Below are positions 25,638 through 34,048 of a stretch of DNA of 55,889 bases, piece after piece. Both the position numbers and the translations under genes were made by a program. The stretch's first letter is position 1. Every line of letters begins with the position of its first letter. Source of the DNA: an uncultured Prevotellaceae bacterium (GTDB lineage: Bacteria; Bacteroidota; Bacteroidia; Bacteroidales; Bacteroidaceae); assembly GCA_900313705.1 (NCBI GenBank), contig OMSJ01000007.1, forward strand, positions 1 through 55,889, written 5' to 3'. The notes beneath the pieces are model-generated. The model worked only from the letters and a program-made list of their open reading frames with translations. It was not told the DNA's origin and searched no databases.

Positions 25638-26897
25638 ATGGGTTATTTGTTTACGTCGGAGTCAGTCTCCGAAGGCCATCCCGACAAGGTGGCCGATCAA
25701 ATCAGCGATGCCGTGCTCGACAAACTGCTTGCCTTCGATCCCGATTCGAAGGTGGCGTGCGAAACACTCGTCACGACCGGACAGGTCGTGCTGGCAGGCG
25801 AAATCAAGACAAAGGCATACGTTGACCTGCAACGTATCGCTCGCGAAGTCATCAACCGCATCGGCTATACCAAGAGCGAGTATATGTTCGAGGGCAACAG
25901 TTGCGGTGTGCTCTCTGCCATTCACGAGCAGAGCGCTGACATCAATCGTGGTGTTGACCGTACAGACCGCACCACACAGGGTGCAGGAGACCAGGGCATG
26001 ATGTTCGGCTATGCAACCAACGAGACCGAGAACTACATGCCGCTCTCCCTCGACCTCGCGCATCGTCTCCTCCTGACGCTTGCCGACATCCGTCGCGAAG
26101 GCAAGGTGATGACCTACCTGCGCCCGGATGCCAAGAGCCAAGTCACGATAGAATACAGCGACGAAGGTGTACCTCAGCGCATTGACACCATCGTGGTATC
26201 GACTCAGCATGACGAGTTCGACACGGACGAAGCCATGCAGCAGCGCATCGCTCGCGACGTCAAGGAGATACTCGTTCCCCGTATGCTTGACGGCATTCGC
26301 TCCGAGCGCATCCGTAGCCTCTTTGACGACCGCATCACCTACTACGTCAACCCGACAGGCAAGTTCGTTATCGGTGGACCTCATGGCGACACAGGTCTTA
26401 CGGGACGCAAGATAATCGTTGATACCTACGGCGGCAAGGGTGCGCATGGCGGTGGTGCCTTCAGCGGCAAAGACCCCTCGAAGGTCGATCGCTCGGCGGC
26501 ATACGCAGCCCGCCATATCGCCAAGAACATGGTGGCAGCAGGCGTGGCGGACGAGATGCTGGTGCAGCTCAGCTATGCCATCGGCGTGGCAGAACCCGTC
26601 AGCATCTTCGTAGATACCTATGGAAAGAGCCATGTCGCACTCTCCGACGGAGAGATTGCCGGGAAGATAAAAGAACTCTTCACCCTCACCCCATACGCCA
26701 TAGAGCAGCGACTCAAGCTGCGTAACCCCATCTACGAGGAAACAGCAGCCTACGGACACATGGGCCGCGAGCCACGCACGGTGACGAAACGCTACGAGTC
26801 GCTCTATCAGGAAACGAAGGAAGTGACCGTCGAACTCTTCACCTGGGAGAAGCTCGACTATGTGGAGAAGATAAAGGAAGCCTTCGGGCTAAAGTAA
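25638..26897 (+). CDS. metK: S-adenosylmethionine synthase
   Basis: The 419-residue protein makes SAM from methionine and ATP. It begins [20 protein letters not shown], with the HPDK ATP/Mg motif at residues 14-17. [33 protein letters not shown] and the glycine-rich [16 protein letters not shown] phosphate loop are signatures of the MetK family. Length is normal, slightly longer than E. coli MetK. The ATG at 25638 is chosen because it starts at the conserved N-terminus and leaves room for the SAM-II leader; the in-frame start at 25584 would lie within the leader. Confidence 0.96.
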   Translation: MGYLFTSESVSEGHPDKVADQISDAVLDKLLAFDPDSKVACETLVTTGQVVLAGEIKTKAYVDLQRIAREVINRIGYTKSEYMFEGNSCGVLSAIHEQSADINRGVDRTDRTTQGAGDQGMMFGYATNETENYMPLSLDLAHRLLLTLADIRREGKVMTYLRPDAKSQVTIEYSDEGVPQRIDTIVVSTQHDEFDTDEAMQQRIARDVKEILVPRMLDGIRSERIRSLFDDRITYYVNPTGKFVIGGPHGDTGLTGRKIIVDTYGGKGAHGGGAFSGKDPSKVDRSAAYAARHIAKNMVAAGVADEMLVQLSYAIGVAEPVSIFVDTYGKSHVALSDGEIAGKIKELFTLTPYAIEQRLKLRNPIYEETAAYGHMGREPRTVTKRYESLYQETKEVTVELFTWEKLDYVEKIKEAFGLK

Positions 26898-26909
26898 TCA
26901 GAGAAATCA

Positions 26910-26953
26910 GAGTAATCGGAGTAGTCTGAATACTTCGAGGACTCCGATTACTC
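26910..26953. terminator. 13-bp perfect hairpin between metK and the LOG gene
   Basis: GAGTAATCGGAGT (26910-26922) and ACTCCGATTACTC (26941-26953) form a perfect stem around 18 nt. There is no T-run, so it may be a weak or partial terminator or a processing site. The downstream ATG is at 26968. Confidence 0.55.
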
Positions 26954-26967
26954 AGAACAAACAGACA

Positions 26968-27555
26968 ATGAACAAAGGAAAAAAAATAGCAGTCTATTGT
27001 GCAAGCAGCACACAGATAGATGATTGCTACTTTAAGGATGCGCGTCGCCTCGGACAGTTGATGGGCGAGCAAGGCGTGACGCTGATAAACGGAGCAGGCA
27101 ACATGGGACTCATGGCAGAGAGTGCCAACGGGTGCCTCGAGGCCGGAGGAAAGGCCATAGGCGTCATTCCTACCTTTATGATAAAGGAAGGATGGTGTCA
27201 CGACGGTATGACACAAATCATCGAAACCACCGACATGCATGAACGTCAGGCAAAGATGGCTGAAATGAACGACGCCGGCATCTTCCTGCCGGGCGGCATA
27301 GGAACCTTCGCAGAGATGACCGAACTCATCATGTGGAAGCAGCTTGGTCTTTACCTCAAGCCCATCGTACTGCTCAATACGTGCGGCTACTTCGACTCCA
27401 TGCTCAATACGCTCCACCAGGCCATCAAGGAGAACTTCATGCGTCCAGTACATGCCGACACCTGGTGCGTCGCTCCTACTCCCGAGGAGGCACTGCGGAT
27501 GGCGCTTGAGACACCTCTCTGGGATACGAGCATCCGACGCTTTGCCAAGATATAG
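26968..27555 (+). CDS. LOG-family (lysine decarboxylase-like) nucleotide phosphoribohydrolase
   Basis: The 195-residue Rossmann-fold protein begins KKIAVYCASSTQIDDCY and contains INGAGNMGLMAESANGCLEA and the family signature LPGGIGTFAEMTELIMWKQL (PGGxGTxxE, about residues 109-128). LOG proteins cleave cytokinin-type or other nucleoside 5'-monophosphates to base and ribose-5-phosphate. They are often mislabelled as lysine decarboxylases. Length is typical. It follows metK in the same direction across a 70-nt gap with a hairpin, so cotranscription is possible but not shown. Confidence 0.9.
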   Translation: MNKGKKIAVYCASSTQIDDCYFKDARRLGQLMGEQGVTLINGAGNMGLMAESANGCLEAGGKAIGVIPTFMIKEGWCHDGMTQIIETTDMHERQAKMAEMNDAGIFLPGGIGTFAEMTELIMWKQLGLYLKPIVLLNTCGYFDSMLNTLHQAIKENFMRPVHADTWCVAPTPEEALRMALETPLWDTSIRRFAKI

Positions 27556-27600
27556 GCACTTTGGCTTCCACCGGATGCGAGATAAGCTTTGTAGATAAGC

Positions 27601-28479
27601 ATGAAGACGGCAGACACCATATCCTTGGCATCAACCCAGGCAATCGATACGCTTGGCATTGATACGCTCAGTGCGGTGCTGCCGGACACGATTGCCGAAG
27701 AGCTGAACCCTTTCGATGAGTACGGCTTCTTCCATGATGACAGTCTCGTTCATGCAGAAGTGCCGTACCGACCTTTCGGATTCGAAGCAGCAGCGACACC
27801 CTTCCGCCTGCGCAATGAAGCATGGAGCGGAGTGCTGCTGCTCGTCTGTCTGCTGCTTGCTGCAGGTATTGTGCTGCGCCTCAAGAAGAAGTTCCGTAAA
27901 CTGCTGCGTGATGTCTTCCTCCCCATTCCAGGCAAGACAGACGAACTCATCCTGGACGACCCGCTACGTTATTCCACCCGTCTCATGGCTGTATGCCTCC
28001 TTTCGTTCGCGGCAGCCATCGTCACCTTCGTCCTTACCCAAAGCCAGGTCAGCTACTATCCGTTTCGCGAGACACCCTACCTCTTGTTTGCAGCCTTCTT
28101 TGTCCTCTGGATTGTCTATTTCCTGGCAAAGAGAATGCTTGGCAGCTTTATTAACTGGATATTCTTTAGGCGTGGAAAAATATTTACATGGAAGCGAGTC
28201 TATACGTTCCTCCTTGCTGCAGAAGCCATGTTGTTCCTCGTCTTGGCGCTTGTGGTTATGTATTTGCCTGTGACCTCAAGTGAGGTACAACTTTTGGTGC
28301 TTATTCCTATCATTTTTGTCAAGATTGTGCTTCTTTTTAAGACCTATCAGATATTTTTCCCAAAAATGTATGGCACTTTGCATTTAATTGTGTACTTTTG
28401 CACACTCGAATTGATACCGTTGCTCGTTTTGCTGCGCGTGCTGACGTATGCCGAATGGCTCACTACGATAAAAATATAG
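27601..28479 (+). CDS. DUF4271 domain integral membrane protein
   Basis: The 292-residue protein has a polar N-terminus (about 75 residues) and then six to seven hydrophobic segments, beginning SGVLLLVCLLLAAGIVLRLK and including LMAVCLLSFAAAIVTFVL and AEAMLFLVLALVVMYL. This is the DUF4271 family, found almost only in Bacteroidetes directly upstream of hemD, as here. No catalytic residues are recognised and the role is unknown. It is the first gene of a five-gene run with short or overlapping junctions (hemD, rnpA, yidD, tatD). Confidence 0.86.
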   Translation: MKTADTISLASTQAIDTLGIDTLSAVLPDTIAEELNPFDEYGFFHDDSLVHAEVPYRPFGFEAAATPFRLRNEAWSGVLLLVCLLLAAGIVLRLKKKFRKLLRDVFLPIPGKTDELILDDPLRYSTRLMAVCLLSFAAAIVTFVLTQSQVSYYPFRETPYLLFAAFFVLWIVYFLAKRMLGSFINWIFFRRGKIFTWKRVYTFLLAAEAMLFLVLALVVMYLPVTSSEVQLLVLIPIIFVKIVLLFKTYQIFFPKMYGTLHLIVYFCTLELIPLLVLLRVLTYAEWLTTIKI

Positions 28480-28498
28480 GAAAAATACACGACAGACG

Positions 28499-29242
28499 AT
28501 GATAAAGAAGATACTTATCTCACAGCCCGAGCCCACCTCGGCAAATTCTCCTTACTATGACATCGCAAAGCGCCATAATGTGGAGATTGTGTTCCGTCCC
28601 TTTATTAAGGTGGAGCCACTGACGCCTAAAGAATTCCGTGCACAGAAGATATCCATTCTGGAGCACACTGCCGTTGTCTTCACTTCGCGTCTTTCCATCG
28701 ACAATTTCTTCCTGCTTGCCAAGGAGATGCGCATTCCCATCCCCGAGGACATGAAGTATTTCTGCATTACAGAGACCGTGGCGCAGTACATACAGAAGTA
28801 CGTGCAGTACCGCAAGCGCAAGGTCTTCTACGGCACGACGGGCAAGGTCGATGACTTGCTGCCTACGATGATTAAGCACAAGTCAGAGCGCTACTTCATT
28901 CCCTTGAGCGATGTGCACAATCCTGTCTTCAGTGATTTGCTCGACAGCAAGGGCATCAACCATTCGGATGCTGTCATGTACCGCACCGTGAGCAACGACT
29001 TTGCCGAGGGCGAGCCTTTCGACTATGACATGCTCATCTTCTTCAGTCCAAGCGGTGTGCAGTCGCTCAAGAAGAACTTCCCCAATTTCAAGCAGGGCGA
29101 CATCGTTATAGGTACGTTGGGCCCTGCCACTGCCAAGGCAGTTCGCGATGCCGGTTTGCGTCTCGACATAGAGGCCCCCTCTCCCCAGTATCCCAGCATA
29201 TCTTCAGCCATAGACGACCATCTGCGCAAAGCAAATGGATAA
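28499..29242 (+). CDS. hemD: uroporphyrinogen-III synthase
   Basis: The 247-residue protein begins IKKILISQPEPTSANSPYYD and shows the two-lobed HemD layout. TAVVFTSRLSIDNFF (about 58-72) and LIFFSPSGVQSLKKNF (about 178-193) are the paired Ser/Thr-containing loops of the family. IVIGTLGPATAKAVRDAGLR is the characteristic third motif. It cyclises hydroxymethylbilane to uroporphyrinogen III. Other heme genes are absent from the window. It overlaps rnpA by 8 bp. Confidence 0.88.
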   Translation: MIKKILISQPEPTSANSPYYDIAKRHNVEIVFRPFIKVEPLTPKEFRAQKISILEHTAVVFTSRLSIDNFFLLAKEMRIPIPEDMKYFCITETVAQYIQKYVQYRKRKVFYGTTGKVDDLLPTMIKHKSERYFIPLSDVHNPVFSDLLDSKGINHSDAVMYRTVSNDFAEGEPFDYDMLIFFSPSGVQSLKKNFPNFKQGDIVIGTLGPATAKAVRDAGLRLDIEAPSPQYPSISSAIDDHLRKANG

Positions 29243-29627
29243 TGCCTCCCACACTCTCGGAAAGGAGGAGCGCCTTTGCAGTCGCAAGGTGCTCGAGGAG
29301 TTGTTCAGCGGTGGACACCAGTCCGTGTCTGCCTTTCCCATCCGTGCTGTCTTCATGCCAAACGGCCAGGCAGGGGTTCGCATCTTGACTTCTGTCTCAA
29401 AGCGTTACTTTAAGCGTGCCGTGAAGCGCAACCGCATCAAGCGACAGCTTCGCGAGGCGTATCGGTTGCAGAAGGAAATACTTCAGTCCCTTGAGGGCGG
29501 TCTCGACATAGCATTCCTCTGGACTTCGGACGAGGTCCTTCCGACCGAGAAGGTGTTTCAGAAGATGCGCTCGCTGCTGCTGCGTATTTGCGAGAGTGAG
29601 GCAGGAAAGAGGAATCAAAGCGATTGA
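29235..29627 (+). CDS. rnpA: ribonuclease P protein component
   Basis: The 130-residue basic protein has the RnpA core: FPIRAVFMPN (about 34), the RNR signature FKRAVKRNRIKRQLREAYRL (about 61-80) and IAFLWTSDEVLPTEKVFQKM near the end. It binds RNase P RNA and assists tRNA 5' maturation. The usual neighbour rpmH is not here, which is normal for Bacteroidales, where rnpA sits between hemD and yidD. The start overlaps hemD and the stop is 3 nt before the yidD start. Confidence 0.93.
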   Translation: MDNASHTLGKEERLCSRKVLEELFSGGHQSVSAFPIRAVFMPNGQAGVRILTSVSKRYFKRAVKRNRIKRQLREAYRLQKEILQSLEGGLDIAFLWTSDEVLPTEKVFQKMRSLLLRICESEAGKRNQSD

Positions 29628-29630
29628 ACG

Positions 29631-29861
29631 ATGAACACTATAAGTCGTCTGTTGGCACGTGTGCTCATCCTGCCTATCCGTTTCTATCAGCGGTTTGTTT
29701 CTCCGCTGACACCTCCTTCTTGCCGCTTTACGCCGACAAGCAGTCAATATGCTGTCGAGGCATTGCAGAAGTACGGTCCGCTGAAGGGCTTGTGGCTTGC
29801 TGTGCGCCGTCTGCTGCGCTGCCATCCCTGGGGCGGCAGCGGCTATGATCCTGTGCCATGA
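29631..29861 (+). CDS. yidD: membrane protein insertion efficiency factor YidD
   Basis: The 76-residue protein carries the family signature: [40 protein letters not shown], and the C-terminal [15 protein letters not shown]. The conserved Cys residues and the [12 protein letters not shown] motif are intact. It helps YidC insert membrane proteins and is encoded after rnpA in many bacteria. Its stop overlaps the tatD start by 4 bp (ATGA). Confidence 0.94.
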   Translation: MNTISRLLARVLILPIRFYQRFVSPLTPPSCRFTPTSSQYAVEALQKYGPLKGLWLAVRRLLRCHPWGGSGYDPVP

Positions 29862-30448
29862 CTTACATCGATTTCCATACCCATCGTGTCCCTTCTGCAT
29901 CGGACGTTGTGGCTGTTGTCGATGGCCGCGAGACCTGGGGCATTCATCCCTGGAGGGCGGACGAAGCGTTCGTCAGCCCTGACCTTGCAGACCGGATTGC
30001 CATCGGCGAATGCGGACTGGATGGCTTGCGAGGTCCTTCGATGGTAGTGCAGGAAAAGGTGTTTCTGGAGCAGATTGTCCTAAGCGAACAACATGAGAAG
30101 CCGCTTGTCATCCATTGTGTGAAGGCAATCGACCGGCTGTTGCAGTTGCGTCGCGAGCAGCATCCTGCGATGCCCTGGATGTTTCACGGCTTCCGAGGCA
30201 AGCCCCAGCAACTGCATTCGCTACTCGATGCAGGTTTCTTTGTCAGCTTCGGTTTCCGCTTCAACGAGGAGAGTCTGCGGCTTTGTCCTTTGGAGCGTCT
30301 CATGCTCGAGACGGACGAAGGGGAGCGTCCCATAGCTGAATTATATAATAATGTAGCAGAAGTTCGAGGCATCGACGTGTCGTCCCTGTGCATTGCAATG
30401 GCCGAAAACTATCTTGCTTTCTTCCGAAAAGAACCCCTTCAAGGATAA
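29858..30448 (+). CDS. TatD-family metal-dependent hydrolase (short form)
   Basis: The 196-residue protein begins with the metal-binding YIDFHTHR (HxH) motif. It continues with the E-containing [22 protein letters not shown] (metal His), [13 protein letters not shown] (second metal His) and [11 protein letters not shown] (final Asp). All TatD metal ligands are therefore present, though the protein is shorter than the usual 250-260 residues. It probably acts as a 3'-5' DNase or related hydrolase. It is translationally coupled to yidD. Confidence 0.86.
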   Translation: MTYIDFHTHRVPSASDVVAVVDGRETWGIHPWRADEAFVSPDLADRIAIGECGLDGLRGPSMVVQEKVFLEQIVLSEQHEKPLVIHCVKAIDRLLQLRREQHPAMPWMFHGFRGKPQQLHSLLDAGFFVSFGFRFNEESLRLCPLERLMLETDEGERPIAELYNNVAEVRGIDVSSLCIAMAENYLAFFRKEPLQG

Positions 30449-30529
30449 AACGCCATCGATGTGTGTTAAAAAGTCTCACAAAGGTACTAATAATTCATAA
30501 TTAACCATCCGTAATTCATAATTATTTCG

Positions 30530-30537
30530 TATCTTTG
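30530..30537 (+). promoter_or_regulatory. -7 promoter element of the succinate CoA-transferase gene
   Basis: TATCTTTG, 29 nt upstream of the ATG at 30566. The surrounding spacer is an AATTCATAATTA-like repeat. No -33 TTTG at the expected distance. Confidence 0.6.
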
Positions 30538-30565
30538 TGCGCAAAAATTAAAATAACATCGCATC

Positions 30566-32077
30566 ATGGACTTTAATAGACTAACTGCTGCAGAGGCTGC
30601 AGCACTTGTTCAGAACGGACAAACCATCGGATTGAGCGGCTTCACGCCGGCAGGTGTAGCCAAGTGTACACCTGCAGAGATTGCAAAGAAGGCAGAGGCA
30701 GAACATGCTGCCGGACGTCCCTTCAAGATTAGCATCTTCACGGGTGCCAGCACGGGTCAGAGCTGCGACGGCGACCTTTCCAATGCCAATGCCATCGACT
30801 TCCGTGCACCTTATACCACGAATCCCGACTTCCGCAAGAACGTCAACAAGAATACCCTCCACTATTCCGACCTGAACCTCTCTAATATGGCTACCCAGAT
30901 TCGTCAGGGTTACCTTGGTCAGGTCAACTGGGCTATCATCGAGGCTTGTGCCATCGAGAAGGTAGGCAACAAGGCTCGCATCTACCTGACAGCAGCCGGC
31001 GGCATCAGTCCCACCGTTTGCCGCCTTGCTACGGAGGGCATCATCGTGGAGCTCAACGCCTTCCACAGCCCCAACAGCAAGGGTATTCACGACGTGTATG
31101 AGATAGAGGACCATCCCTTCCGCACCCCCATCATGATTACGAAGGCCAGCGACCGCATCGGCAAGCCCTACGTCGAGGTGGACGCCGACCGCATCGTAGG
31201 CATCGTGGAGTGCAACATACCCGACGAGGCTCGCAGCTTCAAGGACCCCGACCCCATCACGACCCAGATCGGACAGAACGTGGCCGACTTCCTGCTGCTC
31301 AACCTCAAGCAAGGTCTCATCCCGAAGACATTCCTCAACCTGCAGAGCGGTGTGGGCAGCGGAGCCAATGCTGTGCTCGGCGCCCTCGGGCAGTGCCCCG
31401 AAGTGCCTAACTTCAACATCTACACCGAGGTGCTGCAGGATGCACCAGTCGGCCTGATGAAGCAAGGCCGCGTGCTCTCCGCTTCAGCCTGCTCGCTGAC
31501 GGTCACCAACCAGTGCCTGCTCGACATCTACGACAACATCGACTTCTTCAAGGACAAGCTCGTGCTGCGTCCCTCCGAGATCAGCAACTGCCCGGAGGTC
31601 ATCGCACGCATCGGCGTCTGTGCCTTGAACACAGCCATCGAGTGCGACCTCTACGGTCATGTGAACAGCACGAAGATATGCGGTACGAAGATGATGAACG
31701 GCATCGGCGGCTCGGCTGACTTTGCTGCGAATGCCTACCTAACCATCTTCACCTGCGGCTCCACCACGAAGGGCGGCGCCATCTCCAGCATCGTGCCCTT
31801 CGCCAGCCACATCGACCATACGAACCACTACATCGATGCCGTCATCACGGAGTACGGCGTGGCCGACCTTCGCCACAAGAGCGACATGCAGAAGGCTGAG
31901 GAACTCATCAAGGTGGCTCATCCCGACTACCGCCCCATGCTGCGTGACTACCTGAAGTATGCCGAGAAGCGTGGCGGCCACACACACCACGAGCTCTCTG
32001 CTGCTTTTGCTATGCACGACACCTTCCTCCGCAAGGGCGACATGCACCTTACTGACTTTGCCGAATACATCAAGTAA
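30566..32077 (+). CDS. acetyl-CoA hydrolase/transferase family, probable succinate CoA-transferase
   Basis: The 503-residue protein begins MDFNRLTAAEAAALVQNGQT and has the family's GLSGFTPAGVAKCTPAEIAK, the glycine-rich LQSGVGSGANAVLGALGQCP (about 258-277) and YTEVLQDAPVGLMKQGRV. The Glu of TEVLQD fits the CoA-thioester-forming catalytic position. C-terminal FASHIDHTNHYIDAVITEYG and GVADLRHKSDM are also typical. These enzymes move CoA between acetyl, propionyl and succinyl donors, which suits succinate/propionate fermentation in Prevotella. Exact substrate pair is not resolvable. Confidence 0.92.
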   Translation: MDFNRLTAAEAAALVQNGQTIGLSGFTPAGVAKCTPAEIAKKAEAEHAAGRPFKISIFTGASTGQSCDGDLSNANAIDFRAPYTTNPDFRKNVNKNTLHYSDLNLSNMATQIRQGYLGQVNWAIIEACAIEKVGNKARIYLTAAGGISPTVCRLATEGIIVELNAFHSPNSKGIHDVYEIEDHPFRTPIMITKASDRIGKPYVEVDADRIVGIVECNIPDEARSFKDPDPITTQIGQNVADFLLLNLKQGLIPKTFLNLQSGVGSGANAVLGALGQCPEVPNFNIYTEVLQDAPVGLMKQGRVLSASACSLTVTNQCLLDIYDNIDFFKDKLVLRPSEISNCPEVIARIGVCALNTAIECDLYGHVNSTKICGTKMMNGIGGSADFAANAYLTIFTCGSTTKGGAISSIVPFASHIDHTNHYIDAVITEYGVADLRHKSDMQKAEELIKVAHPDYRPMLRDYLKYAEKRGGHTHHELSAAFAMHDTFLRKGDMHLTDFAEYIK

Positions 32078-32142
32078 AGGGTGAAAAGGTAAAAAGGTAA
32101 AAAGGTGAAAAGTTGAAAAGTTGAAAAAGAAAAAGGGAAAAG
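32078..32142. repeat. AAAAGGTGA-like short-repeat spacer reaching the recJ start
   Basis: Right after the stop codon come degenerate 9-bp units (GGTGAAAAG, GGTAAAAAG, GTTGAAAAG). They end in AAAAGG, and the next bases, GTG, are the recJ start codon. The unit itself supplies both the purine-rich ribosome-binding tract and the start codon. Confidence 0.85.
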
Positions 32143-33864
32143 GTGAACTACGAATGGAGCTATAATCCGCCTTCTGAAGACGAACTGGTTCTTGCAGGGG
32201 AGATGGCAGCGGAGCTGAAGATCAGCCCTGTGCTTGCCCGTGTGCTGATAGCTCGCGGTATAGACAACGTGCAGGATGCGCGTAAGTTCTTCCGCCCTCA
32301 GCTCACCGACCTGCACGACCCTTTCCTCTTCCAGGATATGCAGAAGGCAGTGAACCGCCTCAACGAAGCCCTCGGACGCAAGGAGCGCATCCTCGTCTAT
32401 GGCGACTACGATGTGGACGGTTGTACTGCCGTGGCGCTTGTCTATCGCTTCCTTCAACAGTTCTACAGCAATATCGACTACTATATCCCGGACCGCAACG
32501 AGGACGGCTACGGTGTCTCGCGCAAGGGCGTCGATTATGCCTGCGAGACGGGCGTTGGCCTTGTCATTGTGCTCGATTGCGGCATTAAGGCTACCGATGA
32601 GGTTGCCTATGCCCGGGAGAAAGGCATCGACTTCATCATCTGCGACCACCATGTGCCTGGTCCGGAATTGCCGCCGGCTGTGGCAATCCTCAATGCCAAG
32701 CGCCTGGACAACACCTACCCCTATGAGCACCTTTGCGGTTGCGGTGTCGGCTTCAAGCTGATACAGGCCTTTGCCATCAGCAACGGCATAGAGTTCTCCC
32801 AGCTCATCCCTCTGCTGGACCTCTGTGCCATCAGCATTGCAGCGGACATTGTGCCCATCATGGGCGAGAACCGCATCCTGGCTTATCATGGCCTGCGCCA
32901 GCTCAACAGTTCGCCAAGCATCGGCGTGAAGGCACTCATGGAAATATGTGGCTTGAAGAACAAGGAGATTTCCATGGGCGACATTATCTTCAAGATAGGT
33001 CCGCGCATCAATGCTTCCGGCAGGATGCAGACGGGCAACGAGGCCGTGGCGCTGCTCATCGAGAAGGACCAGCAGGCAGCCCAGAAGCTGGCGGAGCAGA
33101 TAAACGAATACAACGAGCAGCGCAAGGACCTCGACAAGTCCATGACCGAGGAAGCCAACCGCATCGTCATGACCCTGGAGCATCGGCATGAGCACAAGTC
33201 CATCGTCCTCTTCAACGAGGAGTGGCATCGCGGCATCATCGGCATCGTGGCCTCGCGTTTGACCGAGGTCTTCTACAAGCCCAGCGTCGTGCTTACCTGC
33301 AACGATGACGGCATGGCAACGGGTTCGGCACGCAGTGTGCCCGGGTTCGATGTCTATAAGGCCATCGAGAGTTGTGCCGACCTGCTCGAGAACTTCGGCG
33401 GACATACGTATGCAGCAGGCCTCAGCCTGCCGTCGCAGAACATACCGGCCTTCCGCCACCGCTTCGAGGAGTACGTCAAGGAGCACATTCAGCCCGAACA
33501 GGTGAATGCCGTGCTGGAGATTGATGCCGACATTGACTTCCGCGACATCAACCGTCGTGTAGCTTCCGACCTCAAACGCTTTGCCCCTTACGGCCCCGAC
33601 AACCAGAAGCCCCTCTTCTGCACGCATAAGGTCTATGACTACGGCACGAGCCGTGTGGTGGGCCGCGACCAGGAGCACATCAAGCTGGAACTTGTAGATT
33701 CCAAGAGCAGCAACGTGATGAACGGCATTGCCTTTGGCCAGAGCTCGCAAGCACGTTACATCAAGACAAAGCGCGCCTTCGACATCGTCTATCACATCGA
33801 AGAGAACAGCCATAAGCGCGGAGAGGTGCAGCTGCAAATCGAGGACATCAAGCCCAGGGAATGA
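32143..33864 (+). CDS. recJ: single-stranded-DNA-specific exonuclease RecJ
   Basis: The 573-residue protein has the DHH motif block: ILVYGDYDVDGCTAVALVYR (about 84-103), LVIVLDCGIK, IDFIICDHHVPGPE (DHH), then GCGVGFKLIQAF. The DHHA1 part contains GRINASGRMQTG-like GPRINASGRMQTGNEA, and the C-terminus has GHTYAAGLSLP. It degrades 5' ends of single-stranded DNA in recombination and repair. Length is that of other RecJ. The GTG start lies in a repeat array and has no ATG alternative nearby. recQ follows after a 22-bp array, so RecJ and RecQ, which act together in resection, are neighbours. Confidence 0.94.
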   Translation: MNYEWSYNPPSEDELVLAGEMAAELKISPVLARVLIARGIDNVQDARKFFRPQLTDLHDPFLFQDMQKAVNRLNEALGRKERILVYGDYDVDGCTAVALVYRFLQQFYSNIDYYIPDRNEDGYGVSRKGVDYACETGVGLVIVLDCGIKATDEVAYAREKGIDFIICDHHVPGPELPPAVAILNAKRLDNTYPYEHLCGCGVGFKLIQAFAISNGIEFSQLIPLLDLCAISIAADIVPIMGENRILAYHGLRQLNSSPSIGVKALMEICGLKNKEISMGDIIFKIGPRINASGRMQTGNEAVALLIEKDQQAAQKLAEQINEYNEQRKDLDKSMTEEANRIVMTLEHRHEHKSIVLFNEEWHRGIIGIVASRLTEVFYKPSVVLTCNDDGMATGSARSVPGFDVYKAIESCADLLENFGGHTYAAGLSLPSQNIPAFRHRFEEYVKEHIQPEQVNAVLEIDADIDFRDINRRVASDLKRFAPYGPDNQKPLFCTHKVYDYGTSRVVGRDQEHIKLELVDSKSSNVMNGIAFGQSSQARYIKTKRAFDIVYHIEENSHKRGEVQLQIEDIKPRE

Positions 33865-33900
33865 AGCCCCTGACTTTCAGCGGACAGGGCATATCCGTCA

Positions 33901-34010
33901 TAAGTACGTGTACTTACCTCAATAAGTACGTGTACTTACCTCAATAAGTACGTGTACTTATAGCCATAAGTACGAGGAGTTATCGCCATAAGTCCACGGG
34001 TATTTTTCCA
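33901..34010. repeat. 22-bp tandem array, five units, between recJ and recQ
   Basis: Five exact 22-bp units begin at 33901, 33923, 33945, 33967 and 33989. The first three carry TAAGTACGTGTACTT followed by a 7-nt tail; the last two diverge (TAAGTACGAGGAGTT and TAAGTCCACGGGTAT). The core contains the near-palindrome AAGTACGTGTACTT. The array lies between the recJ stop (33864) and the recQ start (34049). Confidence 0.95.
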
Positions 34011-34048
34011 AAGGAGCAAACGACGCTATATTTTTACAGAGACAGGGA

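Noticed and set aside
31948-33837. 629-residue open frame on the minus strand opposite recJ
   Set aside because: It is the antisense of an unmistakable RecJ gene, has no family signature, and long antisense frames are expected from the G/C-rich codon use here.
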